From: Candidatus Nanopelagicales bacterium
Lineage (GTDB): Bacteria > Actinomycetota > Actinomycetes > S36-B12 > CAIYMF01
DNA: 40,160 nt
Direction of reading: 5' to 3'
Assembly: GCA_017882705.1 (NCBI GenBank)
Contig: JADGOZ010000087.1
Span: 1-40,160, forward strand
Position 1 is the stretch's first letter. Each line of letters starts with the position of its first letter. The position numbers were made by a program, and so were the translations under genes. The notes under the pieces are model-generated. The model did no database searches. It was not told the origin of the DNA and saw only the letters and a list, made by a program, of their open reading frames with translations. Below, one piece after another: positions 1 to 7,599 of this stretch.

Positions 1-705
1 CCGCCACCGCCGCCGCCCCCGCCGTCGGGAGGCCAGCACGTCGCGGTGCCGACGTACTTCTACCCGGGGAGCTACTGGGCCCAGCTGGGGACCGGTGCGC
101 CGACCGTCGGGCTCGCCGTCGTCAATCCCGCCAGCGGTCCCGGCACAGCCGTCGATCCGGCCTACGTCACCCAGGTCGCCCAGACCCGGTCGCAGGGCGT
201 CAGGGTGGTGGGCTACGTCGACACCGCCTACGGAGCACGTGCGCTGTCGACCGTGGAGGCGGAGATCGACCGGCAGTACCAGTGGTACGGCGTCGACGGG
301 ATCTTCCTCGACGAGGTGCCGTCGGACTGCGGCAGGATCGCCTACTACCAGACGCTCTACGACTACGTGAAGACCAAGGCCGGCGTCGACCAGGTGGTCC
401 TCAACCCCGGCGCCTCGACGGGTGAGTGCTTCATGGCGGCGAGCGACGTCCTCATCACCTTCGAGGACACCTACGCCAACTACGTCGGATGGCGCCCGGT
501 CGGCTGGGAGGCCAACTACCCGGCGACGCGCTTCTGGCAGCTGATCATGGCCACGAGCCAGTCGGACCTGCCCAACGCCATCGCCCTCTCGCGCAGCCGC
601 AACGTCGGCTGGGTCTACGTCACGCCGGACACGCTCCCGAATCCGTGGGACACGCTGCCGGGCGCGACGTACTGGAACCAGGAGCTGACCGCCGCAGCCG
701 CCTGA
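1..705 (+). CDS. Spherulation-specific family 4 (spherulin-4-like) secreted protein, 5'-partial
   Basis: The reading frame is open from the first base, so the true start lies outside the window. The first visible residues are a run of eight prolines followed by SGGQ, which looks like a linker between an export signal or upstream domain and the main domain. The domain begins PTYFYPGSYW and runs to the stop. It has the family hallmarks: VVNPASGPG near its start, VVGYVDTAYG, YGVDGIFLDEVPSD and WVYVTPDTLPNPWDTLP. The family (spherulin-4) is a TIM-barrel-like group related to glycoside hydrolases. The Asp/Glu pair in GIFLDE occupies the usual acidic position, but the substrate is unknown. The gene converges on the LytR_C gene, with 34 bases between stops. 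A GTG at 46 is an internal codon, not a likely start. Confidence 0.85.
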   Translation, partial: PPPPPPPPSGGQHVAVPTYFYPGSYWAQLGTGAPTVGLAVVNPASGPGTAVDPAYVTQVAQTRSQGVRVVGYVDTAYGARALSTVEAEIDRQYQWYGVDGIFLDEVPSDCGRIAYYQTLYDYVKTKAGVDQVVLNPGASTGECFMAASDVLITFEDTYANYVGWRPVGWEANYPATRFWQLIMATSQSDLPNAIALSRSRNVGWVYVTPDTLPNPWDTLPGATYWNQELTAAAA

Positions 706-739
706 GGCCTCGTTGCCGGGCCCGCCGCGGGAACAGGCA

Positions 740-1762
740 TCAGCCGCGGGGGTAGTCGGCGCCGATCACCACGGTGAGGCGGTTCGGGTTCATGGCGCCG
801 AACGGCGCCTTGAGACGGTCGCGGGTCGGGAGGTCGCGCTGCAGCGTCGCGACGGCGTCGGTGTGGCCCTCGGCGTAGACGGTCGTGACGGCGAGGAGGC
901 CGCGGAAGTTGCCGACCAGCACTACCGTCCAGCCGTCCTTGCGCAGCTGAGCCGCCACCTTCGCCGCGAGGCCGGTGCGCGCGGTGGAGTTGAGCACCAC
1001 CACGGGGACCGAGCGGTCCACCTTCGGCGCGGTGCTCGAGGATGCCGACACCGTCGAGGAGGCTGCCGGGCTCGACGCCACGACGGCCGGCGGCGTGGAC
1101 GCGACCGCCGACGCCGAGACGGAGGGCGTGGCGGACGGCGGGCCCGAGGCTGTCGTCGGGGACGCGGAGCCGGCCGGACCGGGCGACGCCGACGACGGCG
1201 TCTGCGACGAGCCCGGCAGGGGCGCGGCCGACGAGGCGGCGCGGTTGTCCTGCAGGTGCACCCAGGCCGCCACGATCGCGACGCCCGAGACGAGCGCGAG
1301 GATCAGCGGCAGCACGACGCGCCCGAGCGGGGTCGGTCCGGTGCGCCGCTGGCGCGGCCGGCCGTCGTCGGGGGTCCCCGGCTCCGTCGCGGTCCGGTGC
1401 GTCCGCGGCGTGCGCCCCACCGGTCCCGCCGGCAGCACGTCGTCGGACAGGTACGACGCTCCGGCTGCCGCGAGGACGACCGTCGGGTGCTCGTCGGCGG
1501 GGGCCTGCGGCGTCACGGCCTCGGGCGCGACCGGCGGCTCGGGCCGGGCACCCGCAGCCTCGACCTGCTCGGGCGCCCAGGAGTCCGTCGACGCGACCAC
1601 GACCGGGTCGACCGGCGGCGGCACGAGCGGGAGACCCTGGATCGGCGCCGTCTCGGTGTCGTCGTGCTCACCGAGCGCGCGGCTGCCGTAGGCGGGTGTG
1701 ACGGGATAGGCGTCGCCCGGGTCGACGGGCGTGGTGCCGTCGTCGTCGGACGCGGTCGTCAT
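740..1762 (-). CDS. LytR C-terminal domain membrane protein
   Basis: 340 residues starting at ATG 1762. Residues 1-145 are acidic and proline-rich and look cytoplasmic and disordered. They are followed by a basic stretch (RPRQRR) and one membrane helix at about 148-170 (VVLPLILALVSGVAIVAAWV). Next comes an Ala/Ser/Pro-rich linker, then a C-terminal domain from about 250 beginning VPVVVLNSTARTGLAAKVA and ending VVIGADYPRG. That pattern (VxVLNxT, GLA, GW, then VV.G.D) matches the LytR_C family. The domain usually sits C-terminal to LCP phosphotransferases but also occurs alone on single-pass proteins like this one; no LCP domain is present. The gene follows the DUF3263 gene by 34 bases, a pairing common in actinobacteria. 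The role is probably cell-envelope related, but this is not shown. Confidence 0.8.
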   Translation of the reverse strand: MTTASDDDGTTPVDPGDAYPVTPAYGSRALGEHDDTETAPIQGLPLVPPPVDPVVVASTDSWAPEQVEAAGARPEPPVAPEAVTPQAPADEHPTVVLAAAGASYLSDDVLPAGPVGRTPRTHRTATEPGTPDDGRPRQRRTGPTPLGRVVLPLILALVSGVAIVAAWVHLQDNRAASSAAPLPGSSQTPSSASPGPAGSASPTTASGPPSATPSVSASAVASTPPAVVASSPAASSTVSASSSTAPKVDRSVPVVVLNSTARTGLAAKVAAQLRKDGWTVVLVGNFRGLLAVTTVYAEGHTDAVATLQRDLPTRDRLKAPFGAMNPNRLTVVIGADYPRG

Positions 1763-1796
1763 CGCAGACCCCTCGGGCGGGCGGTCGAGCGGACGA

Positions 1797-2087
1797 TTAC
1801 AGCTCGATGCCGAGGCGCCGGGCCGAACGGGCGCGCTGGCGGGAGGCGCGCATGCGACGGAGCCGCTTCACGAGCATGGGGTCGGCCTCGAGCGCGGCCG
1901 GGTTGTCGAGCAGCGCGTTGAGCACCTGGTAGTAGCGGGTGGCGCTCATGTCGAAGAGGTCGCGGATCGCCTGCTCCTTGGCACCGGCGTACTTCCACCA
2001 CTGGCGCTCGAACTCGAGGATCGCGCGGTCGCGATCGGAGAGCGAGTCGCCGGACGGCATCGGGTCGACCGCGTGCGCGGCGTCCAT
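1797..2087 (-). CDS. DUF3263 domain-containing protein
   Basis: 96 residues from ATG 2087, preceded on the minus strand by AAAGGGG about ten bases upstream, a good ribosome-binding site. The sequence has the DUF3263 signature: LSDRDRAILEFERQWWKYAGAKEQAI, then RYYQVLNALLDNPAAL and a basic C-terminus rich in RR. The predicted fold is helical, with a helix-turn-helix-like middle (FDMSATRYYQVLNALL), so DNA binding is plausible but unproven. It is the first gene of a two-gene unit with the LytR_C gene, an arrangement conserved in many actinobacteria. Function is unknown. Confidence 0.88.
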   Translation of the reverse strand: MDAAHAVDPMPSGDSLSDRDRAILEFERQWWKYAGAKEQAIRDLFDMSATRYYQVLNALLDNPAALEADPMLVKRLRRMRASRQRARSARRLGIEL

Positions 2088-2275
2088 CGAGGCGATCCCC
2101 TTTCGAGTCGGGTCTGACCGGAGCGAGTGCGTGGGGTCACTCTACGGGGCGAATCCCACGGCTGTCATTCACCTGTCCGGATCAGATCCGCACCCGCACG
2201 CCACCAGCGCGGGCGCGGCACGCCGGCACGCATCCCCGCAGGTCAGAGCTCCGCGATGCTGCGGTGTGGGCGAGG

Positions 2276-2629
2276 TCAGGGGCGTACGACGTAGATCTTG
2301 CGGAGCGTCTCGCGGACGGTCCAGGTCGTGCGGGCACCGGCGGGCAGCAGGCCGACGTCGCCCGGGCCGAGCTCGAGGGTCGGGCCGTCCGCGACCTCGA
2401 CCGTGGCACGACCGGAGAGCACGACGAAGACCTCGTCGGCCTCGACGTCGGTGCTCACCCCGGTCGCGTGCTGCCAGACGCCGATCGCCAGGTCGGCCGC
2501 GTCGTGCAGCGCCAGCACGCGGACCTCGGGGTCGCCCGACACGACCTTCGCCGGGTCGAGGTCGTCGGCCTCGAGCTCGGAGTCGGCCAGGGCGGAGGCA
2601 CGGACCACGCGCGCCACGTCGGTGAACAC
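2276..2629 (-). CDS. Cupin-fold protein (Cupin_3/DUF861-like)
   Basis: 117 residues; GTG start at 2629. The middle and C-terminal part carries cupin sequence: DEVFVVLSGRATVEVADG, then LELGPGDVGLLPAGARTTW. This reads as a single small beta-barrel. One histidine is visible just before the barrel (QHATG), but the usual metal-binding HxH pair is replaced around VEADEVF, so metal binding is uncertain. Family members include (S)-ureidoglycine aminohydrolase relatives, but no specific substrate can be read here. The start lies 9 bases after the stop of the MFS-cNMP gene, so the two are probably cotranscribed and under the same PHO-box promoter. Confidence 0.8.
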   Translation of the reverse strand: MFTDVARVVRASALADSELEADDLDPAKVVSGDPEVRVLALHDAADLAIGVWQHATGVSTDVEADEVFVVLSGRATVEVADGPTLELGPGDVGLLPAGARTTWTVRETLRKIYVVRP

Positions 2630-2638
2630 GGACGCAGC

Positions 2639-4300
2639 CTAGGTCCCGGCGAACGAGCCCGCGTCGAGCCGGACCCGCACGCCGTCGGTCAGAGCACCCG
2701 AGAGCCCCGCCTGGGACGCCGCGTCGAGGAAGGCCGACGCCGGTATCCGCCACAGCGTGCACGGTTCCGCCGCGATCACCGTCGCGGTGCGGTTGACCCG
2801 GCGGACGAGCCCGATCTCCCCGAAGTACGACGCCGCCTCCATCACGCGCAGCGTGGTGCGGCCCTGCGCAGAGTCGAGGACGACCTCGACGCGGCCCGAC
2901 ACCAGCACGTACAGCGCATCGCTGGGCTCCCCCTGCACGACGATCTCGTGGCCCGCGGCACAGGTCGTCTCCTCGACGGAGTCGGCGACGGAGTAGAGCG
3001 TCGACCTGCTCGCGTCCTGGAAGAGCGTGAGGTTGCGCAGCACCGCGACGCGCGGCTCGAGCTCGGCCATCGCGGCGGCGCCGGTGCGCTCGAACCGGCG
3101 CAGCGAGGGAAGCAGCGCCAGCGTGGTGGCGAACGGGAGCAGGGTCGCGAGCACGAGAGTGATGTCGAGGCCCACGGCGCCCAGGACCACCGGGGTCATG
3201 AGCGCGCCGACGCTCGTGCCGGCCATCACGAGAGCGTGCGACAGGCCGAAGATCCGGCCGGCCGCGCCCGAAGGCACCGTGCTCTGCAGGCCGACGACGA
3301 CGGTGGCGGTGACGAGCACCGCGCCGATGCCGCGCACCACCTCCACGGCGAGGCTGCCGGGCAGCGCGGGTGACAGGACGAAGACGATCAGGGGCACGGA
3401 GTAGAGCGCGACGCCGAGTGCGGAGCGGAGCGCGCTACGACCGGCGTCGCCGCGCGAACCGAGCCATCCCGCGGCGAGCAGGCCGCCGGCGCCGGCGGCC
3501 GCGAGGAGCCAGCCGTAGCCGCCGGTCCCCTGCCGCAGCTGGTGGGTGGCGACGACGGCGAGCAGCACGACGTCCATGCCGTAGACCACCGCGGCGATCG
3601 TGCGGACGGCGAGCAGGGGCCACACGAGGCGGCGGACCGCGTCGTAGTCCACGCTGCTCCGGTCGGCGCCGCGATCGGCCCGGCTGGGCCACCGCGCCGC
3701 GCGGGACATCGACCGGATGCTCGCGATGAGCAGACCGCTGAGGCAGAAGGTGACGCCGTTCAGCGCGAACAGTGCCGCGGGCGGGGCGAAGGCGAGGACC
3801 AGCGAGGCGAGCGCCGGACCGACGGCCGTCGCGACGGCCTCTGTGGTGCTGAGAGCGGTCGCCGTGCGGGCCAGTCGCGACTCGGGAACGAGGTCGGCCG
3901 CCGACGCCAGCGCCGCGGCGCTCTGGATGCGAGCGACGCCGGAGCTCAGCGCCGCCAGGGCGATCGCGAGCACGATAGGCCCGTGCCGCACGGCCACCAC
4001 CGTCAGGGCGACCATCACGAGGGCGCAGAACAGGTCGGCCGACACGGCGACGACCCGGCGCGGCAGCCGATCGGCCCACCGGCTGCCCAGCGACGTGATC
4101 ACCAGCGCCGGCACGTAGCGACCGGCCGTCGCGACGGCGACCCAGGCCGTCGACCCGGTCTCCTGGTAGGCGTAGACGGCGATGCCGACGTTGTAGCTCC
4201 ACGTGCCGAGCGCCGAGACCCCGACCGACGTGACCAGCCGGCGGACGTCGGACGTCGACGCCGTGGTCCGGACAGGGACGGTTCGTCCGGCGTCGAGCAC
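2639..4300 (-). CDS. MFS transporter with C-terminal cyclic-nucleotide-binding domain
   Basis: 553 residues; GTG start at 4300. Residues about 15-405 form a 12-helix major facilitator unit with RWADRLPRRVV at the loop 2-3 position typical of drug-efflux-type MFS proteins. Residues about 425-535 form a cNMP-binding domain: LFQDASRSTLYSVADSVEE, GEPSDALYVLVSGRVEVV, then FGEIGLVRRVNRTATVIAAE. The phosphate-binding cassette keeps both the FGE and the RTA arginine, so nucleotide binding looks possible. The domain is cytoplasmic and could gate transport in response to cAMP or a similar ligand; this is inference. A cupin gene follows after 9 bases. A perfect pair of PHO-box repeats lies about 55 bases upstream of the start. 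The substrate is unknown. Confidence 0.88.
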   Translation of the reverse strand: MLDAGRTVPVRTTASTSDVRRLVTSVGVSALGTWSYNVGIAVYAYQETGSTAWVAVATAGRYVPALVITSLGSRWADRLPRRVVAVSADLFCALVMVALTVVAVRHGPIVLAIALAALSSGVARIQSAAALASAADLVPESRLARTATALSTTEAVATAVGPALASLVLAFAPPAALFALNGVTFCLSGLLIASIRSMSRAARWPSRADRGADRSSVDYDAVRRLVWPLLAVRTIAAVVYGMDVVLLAVVATHQLRQGTGGYGWLLAAAGAGGLLAAGWLGSRGDAGRSALRSALGVALYSVPLIVFVLSPALPGSLAVEVVRGIGAVLVTATVVVGLQSTVPSGAAGRIFGLSHALVMAGTSVGALMTPVVLGAVGLDITLVLATLLPFATTLALLPSLRRFERTGAAAMAELEPRVAVLRNLTLFQDASRSTLYSVADSVEETTCAAGHEIVVQGEPSDALYVLVSGRVEVVLDSAQGRTTLRVMEAASYFGEIGLVRRVNRTATVIAAEPCTLWRIPASAFLDAASQAGLSGALTDGVRVRLDAGSFAGT

Positions 4301-4354
4301 GAAGCGACCCTAGGAGTCGGCATGCGTCGCCACGCGCGCGCCGAGCGATCACCC

Positions 4355-4372
4355 GGTGAACGGTTGGTGAAC
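4355..4372 (-). promoter_or_regulatory. Candidate PHO box (PhoP operator) before the MFS-cNMP gene
   Basis: On the minus strand this reads GTTCACCAACCGTTCACC: two identical 7-base repeats with an 11-base period. That is the classic actinobacterial PHO-box half-site arrangement. It lies about 55 bases upstream of the GTG at 4300 and is oriented with that gene. A divergent phosphatase gene starts at 4512, so the site could affect both. Confidence 0.72.
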
Positions 4373-4511
4373 GCGATGGTTCGTCGGCGCGTCCGAGGAC
4401 CCGGAGCTGCAGCGCTGCGTGCTCGTTCGCGCACCGGCTGTACAGACGACATTCCCCTGGAGTTGCCCCGCGCATCCACGCATCACGAGACGCACGCGTC
4501 ACAGTGAGCGG

Positions 4512-5276
4512 GTGACTTCGCGGTGGGTGGACATCGACGGGCTGCACAACGTCCGAGACCTGGGCGGTGTGCCGGCCCGCGGCGGCGAGACGGCCCACGG
4601 CGTCTTCCTGCGCGGCGAGACGCCGGTGAACCTGACCGCGATAGGCGCGCAGCAGTTCCGCGCTCGCGGGATCCGCCACGTGCTCGACCTGCGCGAGCCC
4701 GACGAGCGCGACCTCGACGGCGACGGTCTGCTCGCGTCGGACTTCCAGCACAGCAACCCTTTCCAGGAGTGCGTCCCGCTCGCTGGTTCGGCGATCCAGG
4801 GCGACCCGATCGGACGCGTGCACTCCCCCGAGGCGATCGCCGACCGCTACTCGGCGTACCTCGCGAACGGATCGTTCCGGCTCGCGGAGTCGCTCGCGCG
4901 CAGCGCGTGGTCGACGTCGGCGACGTACGTGCACTGCGCGGTGGGCAAGGACCGCACGGGTGTCGTGAGCGCGCTGCTGCTCAAGCTCGCCGGCGCGCAC
5001 GACGACGACGTCATCGACGACCACCTGCTCACGGCGGAGCGCCTGCACCCGGTGCTCGTGCGACTCGGATCCCGTCCTGCCTACTCCCACCTGGCGAATC
5101 CCGACTGGGCGGCGCAGCAGCCGTCGGGCGACGCGATGATGCTCTTCCTCGCGCACCTGCGCGCACAGGGTGGTGCGAGGTCGTGGCTGCTGCATCACGA
5201 CACCGACAGCGAGACCGTCGACCTGCTCGCACTGCGCCTGCGCGGCGAGCTCACCACCGCGCGCAACGCCGGCTGA
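4512..5276 (+). CDS. Tyrosine/serine protein phosphatase (DSP-type, Y_phosphatase3)
   Basis: 254 residues from GTG 4512 (VTSRWVDIDGLHNVRDLGG). I chose this start because the conserved NVRDLGG motif follows at the expected distance, and the frame upstream has no family-like sequence. The P-loop is HCAVGKDRTG, the CX5R catalytic motif with nucleophilic Cys and phosphate-binding Arg, preceded by YV. LRGETPVNLT and VLDLREPDER are also typical of this family, which includes mycobacterial PtpB-like enzymes. There is no signal peptide, so it is probably cytoplasmic, although PtpB homologues can be exported. It is divergent from the MFS-cNMP gene and ends 13 bases from the convergent channel gene. 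No clear Shine-Dalgarno sequence is visible. Confidence 0.88.
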   Translation: MTSRWVDIDGLHNVRDLGGVPARGGETAHGVFLRGETPVNLTAIGAQQFRARGIRHVLDLREPDERDLDGDGLLASDFQHSNPFQECVPLAGSAIQGDPIGRVHSPEAIADRYSAYLANGSFRLAESLARSAWSTSATYVHCAVGKDRTGVVSALLLKLAGAHDDDVIDDHLLTAERLHPVLVRLGSRPAYSHLANPDWAAQQPSGDAMMLFLAHLRAQGGARSWLLHHDTDSETVDLLALRLRGELTTARNAG

Positions 5277-5289
5277 GGCCGACCAGCAG

Positions 5290-6057
5290 CTACGCCGTCG
5301 GGCTCGGGTCGCTCGCGCCCGCGTCGTCGGCCGACTCCTTGAAGCCCTCGGGGAGACGCACCCCTTGCGCCGCAAGGGCGGCGAGCGCCTGCTCGATGCG
5401 CTCGAGCCGCTCGTCGACGAGGTCGAGCGTGACGGGCAGCTCGCCCTTGTCGGGGTCGGAGACGAAGCGCGACGAGATCGTCGCCGTGATGACCGAGATG
5501 ATCGCGACGCCGTTGAAGAGCATGAGCGTGGCGATGCCGCGACCCGTCGGCGAGACCGGCGTGTAGTCGCCGTAGCCGACGGTCGTGACGGTGACGCAGG
5601 CCCACCAGACGGCCTCGCCGTAGGTGCGGATGTTCGATCCGGGGTAGTTGCGCTCGGCGCCGAGGACGAGCGCGGCGCCGAAGGTGATGACGAGGATCGT
5701 GAGGTAGGCGGCGTAGTACTGGATCTTCGACTGCAGCCGTGTCCGACCCCGCGCGAGGCGGATGAAGATGTAGAAGACGAGCAGGGCGCGGAAGACCGGC
5801 ACGAGCACGGCGAGGATCGCGAACCAGTGCCGCCGAGCGAACGTTCGCGGGTGGTCGTCGAGCACCCACTGCGCGATGAGGTCGATCACGAACCCGACCC
5901 ACCCGATCCCCATGAGGATCTCGCCGGACCGGGTGTCACCCGCGTCCATGACGACCTCGACGAGGCCGACGAGGAACAGCGACCCGAGCAGGAAGACCGG
6001 CAGCCCCGACCACTTCTCGTAGGCGGCTCGTCGAGTCGCGCGCACCGCAGCGTCCAT
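5290..6057 (-). CDS. Voltage-gated-type potassium channel (ion_trans family)
   Basis: 255 residues if it starts at ATG 6057 (MDAAVRATRR). The frame stays open to a GTG at 6141, but the extra 28 residues look unrelated to channels. Four hydrophobic segments (about 20-130) come before a re-entrant pore loop whose selectivity filter reads TVTTVGYGDYTP, the K+ channel signature, followed by the inner helix GIATLMLFNGVAIISVITATI. A positively charged stretch (FIRLARGRTRLQ) fits an S4-like segment. The C-terminal tail (DLVDERLERIEQALAALAAQG) is a short predicted coiled coil, which could help tetramer assembly. It sits in the plasma membrane and conducts K+. It is convergent with the phosphatase gene. 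Confidence 0.9.
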   Translation of the reverse strand: MDAAVRATRRAAYEKWSGLPVFLLGSLFLVGLVEVVMDAGDTRSGEILMGIGWVGFVIDLIAQWVLDDHPRTFARRHWFAILAVLVPVFRALLVFYIFIRLARGRTRLQSKIQYYAAYLTILVITFGAALVLGAERNYPGSNIRTYGEAVWWACVTVTTVGYGDYTPVSPTGRGIATLMLFNGVAIISVITATISSRFVSDPDKGELPVTLDLVDERLERIEQALAALAAQGVRLPEGFKESADDAGASDPSPTA

Positions 6058-6274
6058 GCGCCCATCGTCGCGGTCCGGGTACGAGACAACCGTGCGCGAC
6101 ACGTGGTCCGCGTTCTTGGCGACTCTGCGCCCCGGCACCACGACAAGGTGACGTCGCTCACTTTCTGCTCTCCAGGCTCAGCATTCGGGTTACCGCGCTC
6201 GAGTCCGGGGCGCCTCGGTGCCGACAGGCGGGATGAGGCACCTGGAGTGCCATGGCCTCCGGGGGGTGACCGAG

Positions 6275-6697
6275 ATGATCAGCAGGTCTACGGCGCGTGC
6301 CGTGCTTCCACCGCTTCTCGCGCTGGGTCTCGTGGCGATCCTGGCCGTGCGCCCCGTCGATGCCCAGGAGGTCCCGGCGCCGACGGGGCTCGCACGTACG
6401 GGTGGCCAGGTGGCCGCGCCCGCCGGGAACGTCGGCGTGTCCGTGCCCACGGTCGCCTTCACGGAGAAGATCACGCTGGCCAACGGTCGGGTGCGCACCG
6501 CTGTGCTCGTGAACATCGCCGAGGACGAGGGAACAGCCACCATCGTCGGGCTCGACCGCTGCTCGGCGACCGCGACGCCCGGGGTCCCCGTGTGGCTCGA
6601 CTGCGCCTACTCGGGCGGAGCGGGATCGCTCACGGTCCTCGTGACCCTCGAGGACGGCCTGCGCTACACGCACACCGTCGAGCCGTCCGTCTCCTGA
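6275..6697 (+). CDS. Small secreted protein of unknown function
   Basis: 140 residues. I chose ATG 6275 because a strong GGGGGG(TGA) ribosome-binding site lies just upstream (6261-6269) and the protein then starts with a good signal peptide, MISRSTARAVLPPLLALGLV, ending near VDAQE. An earlier in-frame ATG at 6218 would bury that signal. The mature part has two cysteines (DRCSATATP and LDCAYSGG) that could form a disulfide, and beta-rich sequence such as GSLTVLVTLEDGLRYTHTVE. It looks like a single small beta-sandwich exported protein. I do not recognise the family. The next gene, a lipoprotein, starts 119 bases downstream on the same strand. Confidence 0.7.
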   Translation: MISRSTARAVLPPLLALGLVAILAVRPVDAQEVPAPTGLARTGGQVAAPAGNVGVSVPTVAFTEKITLANGRVRTAVLVNIAEDEGTATIVGLDRCSATATPGVPVWLDCAYSGGAGSLTVLVTLEDGLRYTHTVEPSVS

Positions 6698-6816
6698 CGC
6701 CGGGTGCGATGGCTGTTCTGCGCATGCCCGACCCCTCGCGTTCGAGCGGGGTATGACGTTCGTTCATCCGAGTCGGAGACCGTCGAGCGCCACATCACCG
6801 ACGTCCTGGAGGCGCC

Positions 6817-7518
6817 GTGCCCCCGCGGAGAACCGCACTCGCCTCGATGGTCGTCACCGGGCTGCTGTCCGGCTGTGCGTTCGGCGCCGGCACCCCGGTG
6901 GCCAGCACGTCCGACGGCATCGCGAGCTCCTCGGCCGCCGACGTGCTGCGGTCCGCCGTCACGAACGCGAAGGGCGAGGGATCCGTGCGCGTCGTGGGCA
7001 CGGGATCCTGCACCGACGGCGCATTCACCGTCGACATGCACCTGCGCTCCGACGAGTCCGGCTATGGCACGGTGCTGCTCGGCGCCGACACGCTGACGAT
7101 CGTCTCGACGAAGAACTCGCTGTATGTGCAGGCGCCGAGCACGTTCTGGACCGCGCTGTCGTCGCCCGTCGCCGCGGCGAAGGTCGGGAAGAAGTGGGTC
7201 CGGATGTCCCGGGTCTCGAGCGTGTGCATCAGCGCGATCACGAGCTTCTCGTCGGTCCTCGCGAACTACCTCGGCTACCCGGGAACCCCCACCAAGCAGC
7301 CGGCCAGCATCGTGTTCGGCACCCCGGCGGTGCTGCTCTCCCTCCCGCACGACGTCTCGTTCTGGGTGTCCACGCAGGGGACGCCGCTGCCCGTGCGGAT
7401 CACCGATCCGGCTGCTCCTACAGCGATCTCACTCGTGGACTGGGGCAAGCCCGTCACGGTGACGGTGCCCACGGCGACCGACGTCCTCGACAGCTCCGCG
7501 CTGACCACGACGCACTGA
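6817..7518 (+). CDS. Lipoprotein, possibly LppX/LprG-like
   Basis: 233 residues from GTG 6817, with GGAGG six bases upstream. The N-terminus MPPRRTALASMVVTGLLSGC has a short basic region, a hydrophobic core and the lipobox LSGC with the lipidated cysteine at residue 20. It should therefore be anchored to the outer face of the membrane. The mature region starts with a Ser/Thr linker, then runs of alternating beta strands: GSVRVVGTGSCTDGAFTVDM, GYGTVLLGADTLTIVSTKNS, KKWVRMSR and LPVRITDP. That order resembles the LppX/LprAFG family of actinobacterial lipoproteins, which carry lipids across the envelope. The similarity is judged by eye and is only moderate. A strong hairpin terminator follows the stop. 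Confidence 0.7.
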   Translation: MPPRRTALASMVVTGLLSGCAFGAGTPVASTSDGIASSSAADVLRSAVTNAKGEGSVRVVGTGSCTDGAFTVDMHLRSDESGYGTVLLGADTLTIVSTKNSLYVQAPSTFWTALSSPVAAAKVGKKWVRMSRVSSVCISAITSFSSVLANYLGYPGTPTKQPASIVFGTPAVLLSLPHDVSFWVSTQGTPLPVRITDPAAPTAISLVDWGKPVTVTVPTATDVLDSSALTTTH

Positions 7519-7531
7519 CCTCCGGACAGAC

Positions 7532-7590
7532 CAGCAGACGACGGAGCGGGCGGCCACGCCTGAGCGTGACCGCCCGCTCCGTCGTTGCTG
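7532..7590. terminator. Long bidirectional hairpin between convergent genes
   Basis: The arms at 7538-7553 and 7570-7585 are perfect 16-base complements (ACGACGGAGCGGGCGG and its reverse complement). CAGCA/TGCTG (7532-7536 and 7586-7590) extends them outside a single bulged G. A further CACGC/GCGTG pair lies inside the loop. There is no T-run, which is normal for high-GC actinobacteria. It lies between the stops of the lipoprotein gene (7518) and the convergent surface-protein gene (7600), so it can serve both. Confidence 0.85.
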
Positions 7591-7599
7591 CGACCGGTA

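Noticed and set aside
2167..2173. Single ATTCACC upstream of the DUF3263 gene as a PHO box
   Set aside because: It is on the plus strand, facing the wrong way for that gene, and has no second phased repeat.
3435..5375. A long minus-strand frame spanning the MFS-cNMP gene and the phosphatase
   Set aside because: It crosses two real genes on both strands, is Arg-rich and has no family sequence.
6058..6141. Start of the K+ channel at GTG 6141
   Set aside because: The 28 added residues are not channel-like; ATG 6057 begins just before the first membrane-proximal segment. It remains possible.
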